From assembly GCF_016107395.1 (NCBI RefSeq), contig NZ_JAAIKO010000027.1:43125-107124 (forward strand): DNA of 64,000 bases, read 5' to 3'. A program made the translations under genes and the position numbers. Below, piece by piece: positions 1 through 7,313 of the stretch. Within the stretch, counting starts at the first letter, position 1, and every line of letters begins with the position of its first letter. The stretch comes from Streptomyces fildesensis. Its GTDB lineage: Bacteria > Actinomycetota > Actinomycetes > Streptomycetales > Streptomycetaceae. The notes beneath the pieces are model-generated. The model searched no databases. It saw only the letters and a list, made by a program, of their open reading frames with translations, and was not told where the DNA came from.

Positions 1-1
1 C

Positions 2-307
2 GCCGCCGCGGCGCTCCACAGCGGGGAACCAGCCGGACTCGACCGCGCCACGGGACAGTTCCAGCGACAGCGGTCCCGCGAGGTGGCCCGCTCCCGGCGG
101 CTGCAACTGCGCCAGGAGCGGATCTTCACCTGGTCGGCCCCGGCCGCCGTGGCGGTGCGCCGCGGCGTCTACCGGGCGCTCGACCGCTCCGCCCGGCTGC
201 GTGCCCGGATGCTGGAGCCGGCGTACTTCGCCGACCAGCGGGCCGAGCGGGCCCGCGGCGCACGGCGTGAGGACCACGACGAGCACGAGCAGGAGGCGCG
301 GACATGA
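2..307 (+). CDS. C-terminal end of an oxidoreductase (5' end outside window)
   Basis: An open frame runs from the window edge to a TGA at 305-307 and carries about 101 residues of a protein C-terminus. The first part (AAAALHSGEPAGLDRATGQF) and the arginine-rich helix after it look like the end of a FAD-dependent monooxygenase or reductase of the UbiH/geranylgeranyl-reductase type, where a helix from the FAD domain is followed by a variable tail. No cofactor motif is inside the window, so the family is only a guess. The stop overlaps the next start (ATGA at 304-307), so the two genes are translationally coupled. Confidence 0.5.
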   Translation, partial: AAAALHSGEPAGLDRATGQFQRQRSREVARSRRLQLRQERIFTWSAPAAVAVRRGVYRALDRSARLRARMLEPAYFADQRAERARGARREDHDEHEQEART

Positions 308-1380
308 CCACACGGCTCGGTGCCGACGACGCCATCGGCCTGGAGGAACTGCGCGGGCTGTCCCTGCTGCACGCACAGGCCCAGGGCATCGAACCCGGCG
401 CCGCCCAGGAGCTGCTGGCCCGGATCACCGAGCCGTGGGGCGACCGTCCGCGCTCCTGGGGACGCGTCTGGAGCGCGGAGGGCGACCGGCTCACCGGCCA
501 GGGACTGCACCTGGAGGCCTCCCGCCACTACGCCATGGCCCGCTTCCCGTACCCCGGGGACGCGCCCCGCCAGGAAGCCCAGCGCCGCTGCGTCGCCGCG
601 TTCGACACCTGGCGGGCGGAACAGGGCGCGGGCATCGAGCGGTTGGAGGTCCCGCTGGAGGACGGCACCGCCGTCTGCTGGACCGCCGGGCTGTCGGCCA
701 CCGACCCGAAACCGCTGATCGTCGTCATGGGTGGCATCGTCAGCGTCAAGGAGCAGTGGGCGCCGCTGCTGGTGCACGCCGAGGCGTTCGGTGTCGCGCT
801 CGCCGTCACCGAACTGCCCGGCGTGGGCGAGAACACCGTGCCGTACGGGCCGCGTTCGCCCCGGATGCTCTCCGCGATCCTTGACGCGCTCTCGGGCCGG
901 GCCGATGTCAGCCGCACCGCCGCCATCGCCCTTAGCTTCGGCGGCCATCTCGCGCTGCGCTGCGCCCTGGTGGACTCCCGGCTGGCCTGTGTGGCCACCG
1001 TCGGCGCCCCGCTGCGGCTCTTCTTCGAGGACGAGGCCTGGCAGCGCCAGGTGCCCCGCACCACCCTCGCCGCGCTGGCCCACACCACCGGCGTCCCGCC
1101 GTCCCTCGTCTTCGGGTACACCCGCGGCTGGGGCCTCACCGACGAGGAGCTCGGCGCGCTGCGGATCCCCGTCCACTACATCGCCGCGCTGCGCGACGAG
1201 ATCGTGCCGCTGGGCGAGGCCGCCGTGCTCCGCAGAGCGGCCGTCCCGGGCGAGGTGACGGTCCTCGACGACGTGCACGGCGCGCCCGCCCACCTCGACC
1301 ACACCCGCGGGCTGCTGCTGGGGGCCGCGCTCGCCGCCGCCGCGCCGGCGACGCCCGGCGCGGTACCGGAAGCCGCCTGA
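304..1380 (+). CDS. Alpha/beta hydrolase, FrsA-like
   Basis: This 358-residue protein has a helical N-terminal region (about 1-110) followed by an alpha/beta-hydrolase core. The oxyanion-strand region is near VVMGGIVSVKEQW and the nucleophile elbow is LSFGG at about residue 206, with Ser as probable nucleophile. A late Asp (ALRDE) and His (DDVHGAP) can complete a triad. The two-domain size and layout match FrsA/DUF1100-type esterases, which also include polyketide-associated hydrolases. It is coupled to the upstream oxidoreductase by an ATGA overlap and to the next gene by TGATGA. Substrate is unknown. It lies at the cluster edge and may not belong to the polyketide pathway. Confidence 0.7.
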   Translation: MTTRLGADDAIGLEELRGLSLLHAQAQGIEPGAAQELLARITEPWGDRPRSWGRVWSAEGDRLTGQGLHLEASRHYAMARFPYPGDAPRQEAQRRCVAAFDTWRAEQGAGIERLEVPLEDGTAVCWTAGLSATDPKPLIVVMGGIVSVKEQWAPLLVHAEAFGVALAVTELPGVGENTVPYGPRSPRMLSAILDALSGRADVSRTAAIALSFGGHLALRCALVDSRLACVATVGAPLRLFFEDEAWQRQVPRTTLAALAHTTGVPPSLVFGYTRGWGLTDEELGALRIPVHYIAALRDEIVPLGEAAVLRRAAVPGEVTVLDDVHGAPAHLDHTRGLLLGAALAAAAPATPGAVPEAA

Positions 1381-1862
1381 TGACCCTGAACCCCCGCGGC
1401 GCAACCGCCCCGCCGGTCACGCACACCGCCTCGCGGGGCCGGCCCCCGGCCCCGCCGTCGGCCCCCGCCACGGCCCGCTGGAGCGGCGCTCCGGCCACCT
1501 GGGCGCACCGCCACCCCGTCGGGCGCGCGGTGAGCCTGGCAGTGGGCCTGGGCGCGCTGGGCGGCGCGGTGGCGCTGGGCGGGAGACACGACAAGGTGCT
1601 GTGGTTCTGCGCGGTGGCGCCGGACACCGCCCTGCTGCTCGGCATCGCCGGAGCGCCCACCTGGCACCGGATGCCGTCCTACGCGGTGCGCCCGTACAAC
1701 GTGCTGCACTCGCCCGCGGTCCCGGCCGTCCTGCTGACGGCGGCGGCGCTCACCGGGCGCCGCCGCCTCGCCGTCGCGGGCCTCGCCTGGCTCGGGCACA
1801 TCGGCTGGGACCGCGCCTGCGGTTACGGACCGCGGGACGCGGCCGGCTACGTCACCAGGTGA
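1380..1862 (+). CDS. DUF4260-type small membrane protein
   Basis: A 160-residue protein with a proline-rich N-terminus (about 1-45) and three or four hydrophobic segments from about residue 50 onward. The C-terminal pattern around HIGWDRACGYGPRDAAGYV is like the conserved end of DUF4260 proteins, whose function is unknown. The start overlaps the stop of the hydrolase gene. Its last 11 bases overlap the end of the convergent P450 gene on the other strand. Confidence 0.6.
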   Translation: MTLNPRGATAPPVTHTASRGRPPAPPSAPATARWSGAPATWAHRHPVGRAVSLAVGLGALGGAVALGGRHDKVLWFCAVAPDTALLLGIAGAPTWHRMPSYAVRPYNVLHSPAVPAVLLTAAALTGRRRLAVAGLAWLGHIGWDRACGYGPRDAAGYVTR

Positions 1863-3021
1863 CCGGCAGCGCCGTCAGCCGGTTCACCAGCAGTCCGGTG
1901 TGCATCGTGATGTCCTGCTCGGGAACGGCCAGCCGCAGCTTCGGCAGCGCGCGGGCCAGCGTCGTCAGCGCGATCTCCAGTTCGGCGCGGGCCAGCGGCG
2001 CGCCCAGGCAGTGGTGCACACCGTGACCGAACGCCAGATGCGACGGGCCGGGCCGGCCGGGGTGGAGGCTGTCCGCGTCCGGGAAGACCCGCTCGTCGCG
2101 GTTGGCGGAGCAGATCGACGCGATGACGGCGCTGTTGGCGGGGATCGGCACGCCCGCGACCTCGGTGTCCCGCAGCGTCACGCGCAGCGGGCCGCCGTCG
2201 CCCATCGGGTTGTAGCGGAGCAGTTCCTCCACCACGGAGGCGGGCCGGTGCAGCAGCGCCGCGAAGCCGTCCGGCTCGCGCAGCAGGGTGAACGCGCAGG
2301 TGCCGATCATTCCGGCGGTCGTCTCGTGCCCCGCGACCAGCAGCGTCATCGCCATCGTGAGGAGTTCCAGATGACTGAGGCTGCCGTGCTCGTCGTGCGC
2401 CTGCACCAGCGCGCTGAGCAGATCGTCGCCGGGCTCGAGGCGCTTGGCGCCGACCAGGTCCGCGAGATACCCCACCAGTTCGTCGCGGTTGGCCCGCATC
2501 ACCTCGGGGGAGTGCGCGGTGAGCGACAGCAGCGCGTCGGACCAGCCGCGGAAGCGGTCCCGGTCCTCGTAGGGCACCCCCAGCAGTTCGCAGATGACGA
2601 AGGCGGGCAGCGGGAACGCGTAGGCGCCGATGAGGTCGACGCCCTCGCCCGCGGTGATCATCTCGTCGACGAGCCGCTCGGCGGCCTGCTCGATCCGCGG
2701 CCGCAGCGCGCGCACCCGGCCCGCGGTGAACTCGGCGGTGACCAGGGCCCGCAGACGGGTGTGCTCGGGCGGGTCCAGGGTGAACAGACCGCCGGCGTCG
2801 AACGGCATCGCGGTCAGTTTCGGCGCCTCCGGGAGGACGGTGGCCGCTCGGCTGAAGTCGGCGCCGCCGAGCACTTCACGGACATCCTCGTAGCGGCTCA
2901 CCAGATATCCCGGGTCGCCACTGGGCAGGGTGACCCGGGCGACCGGGCAGCCCGCGCGGAGTTCCTCGTAGGCCGGTGGCACCTGCGTCGCGGACGGCCG
3001 GGGCGGCGGGTAGGTGGTCAC
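1852..3021 (-). CDS. Cytochrome P450 (CYP107-like)
   Basis: A 389-residue bacterial class I P450. Visible motifs are the I-helix oxygen-activation motif AGHETT, the K-helix EELLR (ExxR) and the haem loop FGHGVHHCLGAPLAR with the Cys ligand. The GTG start at 3021 is preferred because GAGGAG lies 7 bases upstream; longer versions of the frame have no such site and no homologous-looking N-terminus. It needs a ferredoxin and reductase; the only ferredoxin in the window is at 38143. The promoter faces the divergent gene at 3231, and a nearly symmetrical SARP-type repeat pair (3096-3113) sits between them. Likely a tailoring hydroxylase or ring-closing oxidase. Confidence 0.9.
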   Translation of the reverse strand: MTTYPPPRPSATQVPPAYEELRAGCPVARVTLPSGDPGYLVSRYEDVREVLGGADFSRAATVLPEAPKLTAMPFDAGGLFTLDPPEHTRLRALVTAEFTAGRVRALRPRIEQAAERLVDEMITAGEGVDLIGAYAFPLPAFVICELLGVPYEDRDRFRGWSDALLSLTAHSPEVMRANRDELVGYLADLVGAKRLEPGDDLLSALVQAHDEHGSLSHLELLTMAMTLLVAGHETTAGMIGTCAFTLLREPDGFAALLHRPASVVEELLRYNPMGDGGPLRVTLRDTEVAGVPIPANSAVIASICSANRDERVFPDADSLHPGRPGPSHLAFGHGVHHCLGAPLARAELEIALTTLARALPKLRLAVPEQDITMHTGLLVNRLTALPVTW

Positions 3022-3095
3022 AGTGACACTCCTCGGGGGCGGTGGAGCGCCGGAGCGCGCCCCGGCCGAGCGTCCGCCGCCGGGCTCGTGATCCG

Positions 3096-3113
3096 GTCGA
3101 CGTCCCGTCAAGG
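3096..3113. promoter_or_regulatory. Candidate SARP box, bidirectional
   Basis: The plus strand reads GTCGACG-N4-GTCAAGG and the minus strand reads CTTGACG-N4-GTCGACC when shifted by one base. Both match the nTYRASn heptamer pair with 11-bp period found before many units here. It lies between the divergent P450 (start 3021) and the small gene at 3231, so it could serve either or both. Confidence 0.45.
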
Positions 3114-3230
3114 AGATCCGGTGGAACCGGATCAGAACTTCCATGACTCGTGCTGGAGTCGTCCTTGAGCGGCTGCGGACACCATGGACGCAGCGCCGGA
3201 CGGAGGCGCGGAATCCCACGGAGGCCTTAG

Positions 3231-3527
3231 ATGAGCCAGCTCGCCAAGTGGTCTGTCACCTACTTCCTGGGCCCGGTCTACCGGGCGTTGGTGACCTACG
3301 GGACGTTCTACGTGCCCATCACCCCGTACCTCTACCCGTCGGGCCGGACCGCGGGGCTGGGACGGCAGCAGCGTAAGCCGGGCCACGACTACGCAGACCC
3401 GATCGCCGGCTACGCGGGCCCTGCCGACGGGCACCCGGAGACGGTCCGTCCGGACGTCCCGCTGAGTGCCTTCGAACGGGAAGCCGCCCGCCAGCTGGGC
3501 CTTGTCCACGAGTTCGAACGCCCCTGA
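3231..3527 (+). CDS. Small conserved protein (DUF6059-like)
   Basis: A 98-residue protein with a hydrophobic N-terminal half (VTYFLGPVYRALVTYGTFYV) and a soluble end containing GHPETVRPDVPLS. This combination resembles short Streptomyces proteins filed, as I recall, under DUF6059, often found in antibiotic clusters and of unknown role. A GGAGG sits 6 bases before the ATG. It is followed 76 bases later by the acyl-AMP ligase, with a SARP-type repeat pair between them, so the two may be separately promoted. No enzymatic motif is visible. Confidence 0.6.
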   Translation: MSQLAKWSVTYFLGPVYRALVTYGTFYVPITPYLYPSGRTAGLGRQQRKPGHDYADPIAGYAGPADGHPETVRPDVPLSAFEREAARQLGLVHEFERP

Positions 3528-3536
3528 CCACTCAGG

Positions 3537-3554
3537 TTCAAGGCGGGTTTGAGG
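3537..3554 (+). promoter_or_regulatory. Candidate SARP box upstream of the acyl-AMP ligase
   Basis: TTCAAGG-N4-TTTGAGG gives two heptamers with an 11-bp period. A possible -10 hexamer, CATTCT (3564-3569), follows 9 bases after the second repeat, the spacing expected when a SARP occupies the -35 position. The TTG start of the ligase is at 3604. Confidence 0.55.
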
Positions 3555-3603
3555 CGACGAGCTCATTCTGACCCCGTACGGCGACGCCAACGGGGGAGCA
3601 GCC

Positions 3604-5361
3604 TTGTCTGGACAAGCGGACTTCGCAGAATTAGTGCGGCAGCAAGCGCAGGCGCGGACCGGCCAAGAGGCCTTCGCCTTCACCGGGGAGGGACGCGACG
3701 GGGCCGCGACCGTCGACCGGATCACCTACGGCCGCCTCGACCGGGAGGCCCGGCGGCTGGGCGCCTGGCTGCAGGACCACAACGCGGCCGGTAAGCGGGT
3801 GTTGATACTCCAGGACCAGGGTCCGCTGTTCATCGCCTGCTTCCTCGGCTGTCTGTACGCCGGAGCGGTCGCGGTGCCCGCCCCGCCACCCGGCGGCACC
3901 CGCCGGCACATCGAACGCGTGGCCGGCATCGTGAAGGACTCCGCCGCGTCGTTCGCCCTCACCGACTCCCGGCACGCGCCGGTCATCTCCCAGCTGCTGG
4001 CCGAGGCCGGCCACGGCGACGTGGTGTGCCTGGCGACCGACGCGCTGCCCGCCGACGCCATCGCGCCGGCCGACCCGGACGACTGGCGGCGCCCGGACCT
4101 CTCGCTGGACGACCTCGCCTTCCTGCAGTACACCTCGGGCTCCACCAGCGAGCCCAAGGGCGTGATGATCTCGCACCGCAATCTGCTCGCCAACCAGCGG
4201 GCGATCCAGCGGGCGATGGGCACCGGGGCCCGGTCCAGGATCGGCGGCTGGCTGCCCTTCCACCACGACATGGGCCTGGTCGGCCATCTGCTGCACCCGC
4301 TGTGGCTGGGCGCGCAGGGCGTGATCATGCCGGCGATGAGCTTCGTACGGCGTCCGGTGCGCTGGCTGCAGATGGTCTCGGAGTACGGGATCACCACCGG
4401 CGGGGGCCCCAACTTCGCCTATGAGCTGTGCGTACAGCGCGTCACCGACGAGCAGGTCGCCGAACTGGACCTCTCCCGCTGGGAGAACGCCGTCAACGGG
4501 GCCGAGCCGGTGCGGGCGGAGACGCTGTGCGCCTTCGCCGAGAAGTTCAAGCCCGCCGGTCTCGACCCTTCCGCGCTCTACCCCTGCTACGGCATGGCGG
4601 AGGCGACGCTGCTGGTGTCCGGCGGCATCCCCGGCAGCCGGGCGCCCCAACTGCCGGTGGACGCCGGCGCGCTGGAGCGGCACCGGCTGGAGGACCCCAT
4701 GCCCGGCCGGTCCGTCCGCACCCTCGTCGGCTCCGGTCTGGTCCGGGACTTCGACCTGCGGATCGTCGACCCGGAGAGCGGCCGGGTGAAGATGCCCGGG
4801 GCGATAGGCGAGATCTGGATCCGTGGCGACAGCGTCGCCCAGGGGTACTGGAACCGGCCGGCGGAGACCGCGTACTCATTCCAGGCGGTCACCTCGACCG
4901 GTGAGAGCGGCTTCCTGCGCACCGGAGACCTCGGAGTGGTGCGGGACGGCGAGCTGTTCGTCACCGGCCGGCTGAAGGACGTCATGATCGTCGCCGGGCG
5001 CAATCTGTACCCGCAGGACGTGGAGCGCACCGTGCAGCGGGTGAGCGCCCTGTTCAGCTCGACGGTGGTCTTCGCCGTCGACTCCGACCGCGAGCATGTG
5101 GTGGTCGTCCAGGAGGTGAGGTCAGGGCGCACCTTCGACGCGGATCTGCCCGGCCTGGTGTCGGCGGTCCAGCAGAGCGTGTCGCGGGAGTTCGCGATGC
5201 CGGTGCGGAACGTGGTGCTGGTCCGGCCCGGGACGGTCCGCCGGACCACCAGCGGAAAGCTGCAACGCGCCGCCATGCGCCAGCTGTTCCTCACCGACCG
5301 GCTCCGCCCCCTGCACGAGGTCGTCGACCCGGACCTCAAACGTCTGGTGCGGCACGGGTAG
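3604..5361 (+). CDS. Fatty acyl-AMP ligase (FAAL)
   Basis: A 585-residue adenylate-forming enzyme. The P-loop-like A3 motif YTSGSTSEPKGVM is at about residue 178, the GEIWIRGDSVAQGYW and TGDLG motifs follow, and the C-terminal domain ends with TTSGKLQRAAMRQ carrying the catalytic Lys. Length and the region near FLPFHHDMGLVGH fit FAALs (FadD32 type), which activate a fatty acid as acyl-AMP and pass it to an acyl carrier protein. The start is TTG at 3604 with GGGGGAG upstream. Codon 10 is TTA (3631-3633), implying bldA control. It may prime a carrier protein with an unusual acyl group or acylate a product. The only ACP in the window is at 16227. Confidence 0.85.
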   Translation: MSGQADFAELVRQQAQARTGQEAFAFTGEGRDGAATVDRITYGRLDREARRLGAWLQDHNAAGKRVLILQDQGPLFIACFLGCLYAGAVAVPAPPPGGTRRHIERVAGIVKDSAASFALTDSRHAPVISQLLAEAGHGDVVCLATDALPADAIAPADPDDWRRPDLSLDDLAFLQYTSGSTSEPKGVMISHRNLLANQRAIQRAMGTGARSRIGGWLPFHHDMGLVGHLLHPLWLGAQGVIMPAMSFVRRPVRWLQMVSEYGITTGGGPNFAYELCVQRVTDEQVAELDLSRWENAVNGAEPVRAETLCAFAEKFKPAGLDPSALYPCYGMAEATLLVSGGIPGSRAPQLPVDAGALERHRLEDPMPGRSVRTLVGSGLVRDFDLRIVDPESGRVKMPGAIGEIWIRGDSVAQGYWNRPAETAYSFQAVTSTGESGFLRTGDLGVVRDGELFVTGRLKDVMIVAGRNLYPQDVERTVQRVSALFSSTVVFAVDSDREHVVVVQEVRSGRTFDADLPGLVSAVQQSVSREFAMPVRNVVLVRPGTVRRTTSGKLQRAAMRQLFLTDRLRPLHEVVDPDLKRLVRHG

Positions 5362-5508
5362 GACCGGCTCAGGACCGGGCCGGAGGTCGTTTCCTGCGAC
5401 CATTGGTATCGGCCGTTCACGTAATCTGCTCATCCGTATGCCTAACGTGGCTGAATCTGCGATCCTGTGACCCGGAAGTTGGCAGTTGGGAGCCGGGAGG
5501 CGCGACGC
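5362..5508 (+). promoter_or_regulatory. Intergenic promoter region of the response regulator
   Basis: This 147-base gap is AT-richer than its surroundings, especially 5401-5470, and is the only place for a promoter of the response regulator gene. No SARP-type repeat pair was found here. No clear -35/-10 pair can be assigned by eye. Confidence 0.35.
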
Positions 5509-6114
5509 ATGATTCACGTTCTCCTCGCGGAGGACATGCACATGGTCCGCGGTGCGCTGGTCGCCCTGCTGAACCTCGAGGTCGACATCAAGGTCATCGC
5601 GGAGGTCGAGTCCGGGGACGAGATCGTGCCCACCTCCGTTCGGACACGCCCCGATGTGGCAGTGATCGACATCGACCTGCCGGGCATCGACGGTCTGACC
5701 GCCGCCGCGGACCTGCATGAGCAGATGCCGTCGTGCCGGACGTTGATCCTCACGAGCCTCGGCAGACCCGGCAACCTCCGCCGGGCCCTGGACGCGCATG
5801 TCTCCGGTTTCATCCTCAAGGACGCGCCGCCGGCCAAACTGGCCCAGGCGATCCGCAGCGTGCGCGCCGGAGAGCGGGTGATCGACTCCCAACTGGCCCT
5901 GGCCGCCTGGGACACCGGCGAGAACCCGCTCACCCGGCGGGAGGTCGAAGTCCTCCGGCTCACCGCCAACGGTGCGGAGGCGGTGGAAATAGCCGCCCGG
6001 CTGTTCCTGTCGGTCGGCACGGTCCGCAACTATCTGACGACGATTCTCGCCAAGCTCAACGCGCGTAACAAGGTCGACGCCATCAGGATCGCCCGCGACG
6101 CCGGTTGGCTGTAA
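5509..6114 (+). CDS. NarL/LuxR-family response regulator
   Basis: A 201-residue two-component regulator. The receiver domain (about 1-120) has the acidic pair in LLAEDMH and the phospho-acceptor Asp in VIDIDLPGIDG. The C-terminal LuxR helix-turn-helix (about 140-200) contains LTRREVEVLRLTANGAEAVE and a typical SVGTVRNYLTTILAKL recognition helix. The ATG at 5509 is chosen because GGGAGG lies 8 bases before it and the receiver begins at once. It ends 16 bases before the end of the sensor kinase gene, which runs the opposite way, so the partners are convergent rather than in one operon. DNA target is unknown; the 12-mer repeats before the TOMM operon are candidates. Confidence 0.9.
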   Translation: MIHVLLAEDMHMVRGALVALLNLEVDIKVIAEVESGDEIVPTSVRTRPDVAVIDIDLPGIDGLTAAADLHEQMPSCRTLILTSLGRPGNLRRALDAHVSGFILKDAPPAKLAQAIRSVRAGERVIDSQLALAAWDTGENPLTRREVEVLRLTANGAEAVEIAARLFLSVGTVRNYLTTILAKLNARNKVDAIRIARDAGWL

Positions 6115-6130
6115 CGGCCCGGCGTGAGCT

Positions 6131-7288
6131 CTACGCCGCCGCGCCACTCAGCGGTACCAGGGCGGTCAGCCGGAACCAGCCGTCCTCGGCGGCCGCGGCG
6201 TTGAGCGTGCCGCCCAGCTCGCCGAGTCTCGTACAGAGGTTGTCCAGGCCCCTGCCGTCGCGCCGGGCGGTGACGGACGGGGAGGTGTTGAGCCCGTCGT
6301 TCTCCACCCGCAGGCGCACCACGCCCTTGTCCAGGATCGCTTCTATGACGCAGTTCTGCGCCTTGCTGTGCCGCAGCAGATTCGACACCCCCTCACGCAG
6401 CACGGTGGAGAGCACGGTGTTGACCCGGTCCTCGAGCGGGCCGCAGTCGACGGTCACGACGGTGGCTATGTCGGCCGAGACCAGCACGGCCCGGGTGGCG
6501 GCTATCTCGGCGGCCAGCGACATGTCGCGGTAACTGCTCGCCACCATGCGGACGTCGGACAGTGCCTGGCGGGAGATGGCCAGCATCGTCGAGATCTCCT
6601 CACAGGCGCGTTCCGGGTGGCTGTTGACCAGCCGGTAGACGAGCTCCCCCTTGAGGGTGATCGCGGAGAGGCTGTAGCCGAGCAGATCGTGCAGATCCCT
6701 GGCGACCCGGTCCCGCTCCCGGGCCACCGCCAGCCGGGCGAGTTCGGCGCGGGCGGCCTGTACCTCCACCAGCAGGTCTCCCAGCCGGGTGAGGCCGAAG
6801 ACGGAGAGGCCGATGGTGCCGACACCACACGCGTAGTAGAAGGCGCTGAACCCGTCGGACCCGAGGTGCTGTTCGATGAAGAACATGCTGATCGCCACGG
6901 CCGACGCGCTGAGCCAGGAGACTTTGCCACGAAGGAACAACAGGAGTGATCCGGCGAAGTAGCCCGGCATCCCCACCCAGCTGTCCTTCAGGATCAAGAA
7001 GGGGATATAGGTGAGCAGCCCCTGCATCGACAGCGTCCAGATCCAGTAACGAGGTCTGTCACCGCCCCGATTGGGGAGGGAATGGAGGTTCTGCAGCAGG
7101 AATAGCGCAACGAGTATGCCGGCGCCCCATGCCATCTCCGAAGTCGGCACCTGGCGGGCCAGCATGCTGACGATTCCCAGCAGCAGATACCCCAGCATGG
7201 TCAAGGCCACGATCGCCCGGCCGAGCCGGGGCACAGGAATGTCGCCCCCTGGAAAATCGTGTTCTACCTGCCCCCGTACACCGACCAT
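6131..7288 (-). CDS. NarL-type sensor histidine kinase
   Basis: A kinase of about 385 residues. Five or six hydrophobic segments occupy roughly residues 20-180, then a HisKA_3 dimerisation helix with phospho-acceptor His in RVARDLHDLLGYSLSAI, then a degenerate HATPase domain with N-box SNLLRHSKA and a glycine loop GRGLDNLCTRLGELGG. It lacks a large extracellular loop, so it probably senses in or at the membrane. The start at 7288 has GGGAG 7 bases upstream; an in-frame start at 7336 would overlap the SagB gene. It lies 25 bases after the SagB gene and is probably the last gene of the TOMM operon. Its likely partner is the convergent regulator at 5509. Confidence 0.87.
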   Translation of the reverse strand: MVGVRGQVEHDFPGGDIPVPRLGRAIVALTMLGYLLLGIVSMLARQVPTSEMAWGAGILVALFLLQNLHSLPNRGGDRPRYWIWTLSMQGLLTYIPFLILKDSWVGMPGYFAGSLLLFLRGKVSWLSASAVAISMFFIEQHLGSDGFSAFYYACGVGTIGLSVFGLTRLGDLLVEVQAARAELARLAVARERDRVARDLHDLLGYSLSAITLKGELVYRLVNSHPERACEEISTMLAISRQALSDVRMVASSYRDMSLAAEIAATRAVLVSADIATVVTVDCGPLEDRVNTVLSTVLREGVSNLLRHSKAQNCVIEAILDKGVVRLRVENDGLNTSPSVTARRDGRGLDNLCTRLGELGGTLNAAAAEDGWFRLTALVPLSGAAA

Positions 7289-7313
7289 TACCTGTCTCCC
7301 CTGCAGCAATGGA

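Noticed and set aside
169..1404. Long minus-strand open frame opposite the hydrolase gene
   Set aside because: Its protein is Gly/Arg-rich without any domain, and it mirrors the coding strand of a clear hydrolase. Long antisense frames are expected at this GC content.
3604..5361. NRPS adenylation domain
   Set aside because: No condensation or carrier domain is attached, and length and motifs fit stand-alone fatty acyl-AMP ligases; no NRPS genes are nearby.
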